A stretch of DNA of 25,263 nt from Lachnospiraceae bacterium UBA4380 (GTDB lineage Bacteria; Bacillota; Clostridia; Lachnospirales; Lachnospiraceae). A program made the translations under genes and the position numbers. A model generated the notes under the pieces. The model had not been told where the DNA came from. It made no database searches and was given only the letters and a program-made list of their open reading frames with translations. This document shows positions 22,993-25,263 of the stretch, piece by piece. Numbering within the stretch: position 1 is the stretch's first letter; every line of letters begins with the position of its first letter. The DNA lies in contig DGRU01000165.1 of assembly GCA_002390025.1 (NCBI GenBank), positions 1-25,263 of the forward strand, read 5' to 3'.

Positions 22993-23030
22993 TTACCCTT
23001 CCCTTACTCCCGTCTTACTTTCACCTTACA
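22993..23030 (+). promoter_or_regulatory. Four TTAC direct repeats at exact 11-bp spacing
   Basis: CTTAC elements have TTAC starting at 22993, 23004, 23015 and 23026, followed by further TTTTACAAA at 23034. Direct repeats of a six-base core with five-base gaps are the layout of OmpR/PhoP-type response-regulator sites. Confidence 0.5.
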
Positions 23031-23104
23031 TATTTTACAAAACAAATTCTCTTTTTACTGAATTTTTCCGTTTTGTACGGCTAAAGTGTGTCAATTTTAT
23101 AAAT

Positions 23105-23121
23105 TTAACATAAAGATAACA
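23105..23121 (+). promoter_or_regulatory. PhoP-box-like pair upstream of the phosphate transporter
   Basis: TTAACA (23105-23110) and ATAACA (23116-23121) are separated by 5 bases. This matches the form known for Bacillus PhoP boxes (TTAACA-like hexamers, 5-base gap). The pair ends 19 bases before the -35 box, a place suited to activation. Confidence 0.5.
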
Positions 23122-23140
23122 TTACCGCTTCCTTTTTCCA

Positions 23141-23169
23141 TTGACGCTTTCGTGCTCTTGCTGTTATTT
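23141..23169 (+). promoter_or_regulatory. Promoter of the Na+/phosphate cotransporter gene
   Basis: TTGACG (23141-23146) is followed after 17 bases by TTATTT (23164-23169). The weak -10 fits an activator-dependent promoter. Confidence 0.5.
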
Positions 23170-23182
23170 TTAAGAATGATTT

Positions 23183-23203
23183 TTCATAATCATTGATTAT
23201 GAA
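23183..23203. promoter_or_regulatory. Perfect palindrome just downstream of the promoter
   Basis: TTCATAATC (23183-23191) and GATTATGAA (23195-23203) are exact inverted repeats with a 3-base centre. It would lie at about +7 to +27 of the transcript, a typical place for a repressor operator. Confidence 0.5.
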
Positions 23204-23299
23204 TCCATTTGGACAGGTCCGGTCATCATCACAAAAGTAAAAAAAAGGGACCGGGATCTTCCGTCATTCAGCCTTATTATTAAGGCAAAAGGAGAAATC

Positions 23300-25153
23300 A
23301 TGAATTTTTTTAGCGCACTGACGCTGCTGGGCGGTCTTGCCATGTTCCTATATGGCATGCGCCTGATGGGCGACGGACTCAAGGAGAGCTCCTCCGGAAC
23401 GCTCAAGCAAATTATGGAGCGCGTGACAAACAACTCCTTCAAGGCCTTCCTTCTGGGCGTTGCAGTCACAGCGATCATCCAGTCATCGACAGCAACCATC
23501 GTCATCACATCCGGCCTGGTCGGAGCCGGTCTTCTCACACTCCGCCAGTCCCTGGGCATCATTATCGGCGCCAACGTCGGTACAACCGTCACGGGCCAGA
23601 TCATCCGACTGCTCGATATGGATGCAGGCGGCTCCTGGCTGCAGATATTCCAGCCCTCTTCGCTGGCACCCATCGCCCTCATCATCGGAATCATCATGAT
23701 CATGGGCATGGACAAAAAGGTCCGCAATGCCCGCACGATCGGCAACATTGCCATCGGCTTCGGCATACTCTTTTCCGGACTTCTGAACATGACTTCCGCA
23801 GTGAGCGCCCTTTCGGACTCCCCCTTTATCCAGAACCTCTTTACCAGCATCGGTGAAAATCCTCTGGCAGGCTATGCCGCCGGTACAGCCGTCGCTTTCG
23901 TCCTGCAGAGTTCCTCTGCCACCATCGGTATCCTGCAGGCCTTTTCATCCTCAGGTCTTCTGATCTGGCACGGCGTCTATCCCATCATCGTCGGTGTCTA
24001 CCTGGGTGACTGCGTGACGACCGCTATCGTATGTTCCATCGGCGCCGGCCCGGATTCCCGCCGCGTCGGTATCATCAACATCGCCTACAACCTGATCAAG
24101 TCCGCCTACGTACTGATCGGAGTCGCGATCGCACATTATGCAGGTTTTCTGGACGGTCTGTGGAATCAGGTGGTCAACTCCAGTCTGATCGCGAACACCA
24201 ACACCCTGTTCAACGTTGTCTGCGCGCTGCTCATCCTCCCCGTGATCCCGCTGCTGGAGAAGCTCAGCTACCGCCTGGTCAAGGAGGAGCCGGCAGAAGT
24301 CGACAAATATCAGGAGAAGTTCGAGGCCCTCAACCCCAATTTCTTCAATACGCCTGCCATCGCCCTGAACAGTTGCTATGATCTGCTTTTGACCCAGTTC
24401 CAGCTTGCCAAAAAGAATATCCATCTCGCTTACGGACTGCTCTCCGATTATGATGAGGCGGTCTACAATGAGATTCAGGAGGATGAGGTCTATATCGACA
24501 GGTTCGCCGACCGCATCAGTGCCTATCTTGTCGCTCTGCTGCCCCACCTCAAGGACGACCAGCACACCGCCATCCTCGACGAGTACTACAGAGTCTTCAC
24601 GGAATTTGAACGCCTGGGCGACCATGCCGTCAATATCTCTGACAACGCAAGGAGTCTGGCAGACAAAAATATGGCCTTTTCCGCTACCGCCATGGGCGAT
24701 CTGGATGTCATGATGACACTGCTGAAACAGATTCTGGACGAGACCGAACAGGCCTTCAAAAAGCGCGATATCAATGCGGCCTACCGGATCCAGCCTCTGC
24801 GCAAGGTTGCCGCGGACATGGTCCTGGAACTCAAGGAAAGCCACCTGGCCCGCATGGGACACGGCACCTGCAACGTCTTCCTCGATCCCAACTTCGAGAA
24901 CCTCCTATCCGATATGATCCGCATCGCGGATGTCAGTTCCAACGTCGGTGAAGCCGTCATCGTTCGTGTCCGCCCCGAAGTCGCCAGCCGGGAGCACACC
25001 TATTTCGCAGATCTGCGCCACGAGAACGAAGATTACAACCGCATCTATCAGGATGCCCGCAAGCAGTATTTCGATATGCTTCCCGAAAACGAGTACGGCG
25101 AAGCCGGTTCCGACCGCAAGAACAGTGCCCTGCCCCAGTTCAATGACGCCTGA
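23300..25153 (+). CDS. Na+/phosphate cotransporter (NptA-type) with C-terminal PhoU-like domain
   Basis: A 617-residue inner-membrane protein that imports phosphate with sodium. It has two inverted Na_Pi_cotrans repeats: the first with LGGLAMFLYGMRLMGDGLKE and QSSTATIV (QSS at 61-63), the second with GTAVAFVLQSSSATIG (QSS at 203-205). These QSS motifs form the substrate and sodium site in the SLC34/NptA family. About eight hydrophobic segments end near residue 320. Residues 350-590 are helical and PhoU-like (YNEIQEDEVYIDRFADRISAYL, EFERLGDHAVNISDNAR), a regulatory domain thought to sense phosphate or metal. AAAGGAG lies 6 bases before ATG. Upstream are PhoP-box-like repeats, a promoter and a palindrome, which suggests phosphate control. 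It is monocistronic as far as visible. Confidence 0.95.
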   Translation: MNFFSALTLLGGLAMFLYGMRLMGDGLKESSSGTLKQIMERVTNNSFKAFLLGVAVTAIIQSSTATIVITSGLVGAGLLTLRQSLGIIIGANVGTTVTGQIIRLLDMDAGGSWLQIFQPSSLAPIALIIGIIMIMGMDKKVRNARTIGNIAIGFGILFSGLLNMTSAVSALSDSPFIQNLFTSIGENPLAGYAAGTAVAFVLQSSSATIGILQAFSSSGLLIWHGVYPIIVGVYLGDCVTTAIVCSIGAGPDSRRVGIINIAYNLIKSAYVLIGVAIAHYAGFLDGLWNQVVNSSLIANTNTLFNVVCALLILPVIPLLEKLSYRLVKEEPAEVDKYQEKFEALNPNFFNTPAIALNSCYDLLLTQFQLAKKNIHLAYGLLSDYDEAVYNEIQEDEVYIDRFADRISAYLVALLPHLKDDQHTAILDEYYRVFTEFERLGDHAVNISDNARSLADKNMAFSATAMGDLDVMMTLLKQILDETEQAFKKRDINAAYRIQPLRKVAADMVLELKESHLARMGHGTCNVFLDPNFENLLSDMIRIADVSSNVGEAVIVRVRPEVASREHTYFADLRHENEDYNRIYQDARKQYFDMLPENEYGEAGSDRKNSALPQFNDA

Positions 25154-25202
25154 GGCAGTGAAAAAGTTCCATGCATCTGACATAAAGCCGCTTCAGATCA
25201 AA

Positions 25203-25259
25203 AACGGCTGTTTAAAACAAGAACAGCTGTACAAAACGAAAATAGCTGTCTAAAAACAA
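25203..25259. repeat. 19-bp tandem repeat, three copies, at the window edge
   Basis: Three contiguous 19-bp units beginning AACGGCTGT, AACAGCTGT and AATAGCTGT start at 25203, 25222 and 25241; the array may continue past the window. It lies 50 bases after the transporter stop codon. A weak hairpin (AGCCG 25186-25190 with CGGCT 25205-25209) precedes GTTTAA. Confidence 0.82.
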
Positions 25260-25263
25260 AAAT

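Overview
The window looks like chromosomal DNA of a Gram-positive anaerobe of the class Clostridia, most likely a Lachnospiraceae relative. This rests on gene content and protein style: a CoA-dehydratase activase tail, a class II GalT, an LCP wall-assembly protein, a PfoR-type EIIC, cytoplasmic hybrid kinases with PAS-like repeats, and strong AGGAGG ribosome sites. The placement is inference. There is no rRNA or tRNA, no intact transposase and no CRISPR array.

Layout. A truncated acyl-CoA dehydratase activase (+ strand) ends at 689. It is followed by a gene-poor kilobase holding only repeats and hairpins, possibly an old insertion-sequence scar. Then come glyA (-) and a divergent PAP2-family membrane phosphatase (+). 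From 10519 down to 4322 on the minus strand runs a tight cluster: a soluble hybrid histidine kinase, an exported barnase-type ribonuclease, its barstar inhibitor, a PPP-type metallophosphatase and an LCP protein. A small SHOCT-domain gene diverges from the kinase.

From 19875 down to 11355 on the minus strand are galT, galE and then a four-gene cluster: SGNH protein, MBOAT acyltransferase, AMP-binding adenylating enzyme and acyl carrier protein. All four functional classes of a D-alanylation (dlt) system are present, but the order is changed to D-B-A-C and the DltD-position protein carries an extra C-terminal ILEI/FAM3-like domain. I read this as a system that activates a small acid on a carrier and passes it across the membrane to a surface glycan or teichoic acid. 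GalE and GalT could feed the polymer with UDP-galactose.

The right end holds a PfoR-type EIIC membrane protein (+), a ZapA protein with a very long coiled coil (-) and a Na+/phosphate cotransporter with a PhoU tail (+). In front of the cotransporter is a region with PhoP-box-like direct repeats at 11-bp spacing, a promoter and a perfect palindrome.

A theme of the window is short intergenic tandem repeats next to gene ends or promoters: 38-bp x2 at 686, 11-bp x4 at 3426, 42-bp x2.5 at 11640, 35-bp x4-5 at 20111 and 19-bp x3 at 25203. The points most worth a second look are the kinase-ribonuclease-inhibitor operon, the rearranged dlt-like cluster with its intercistronic repeats, and the candidate phosphate-responsive control region.
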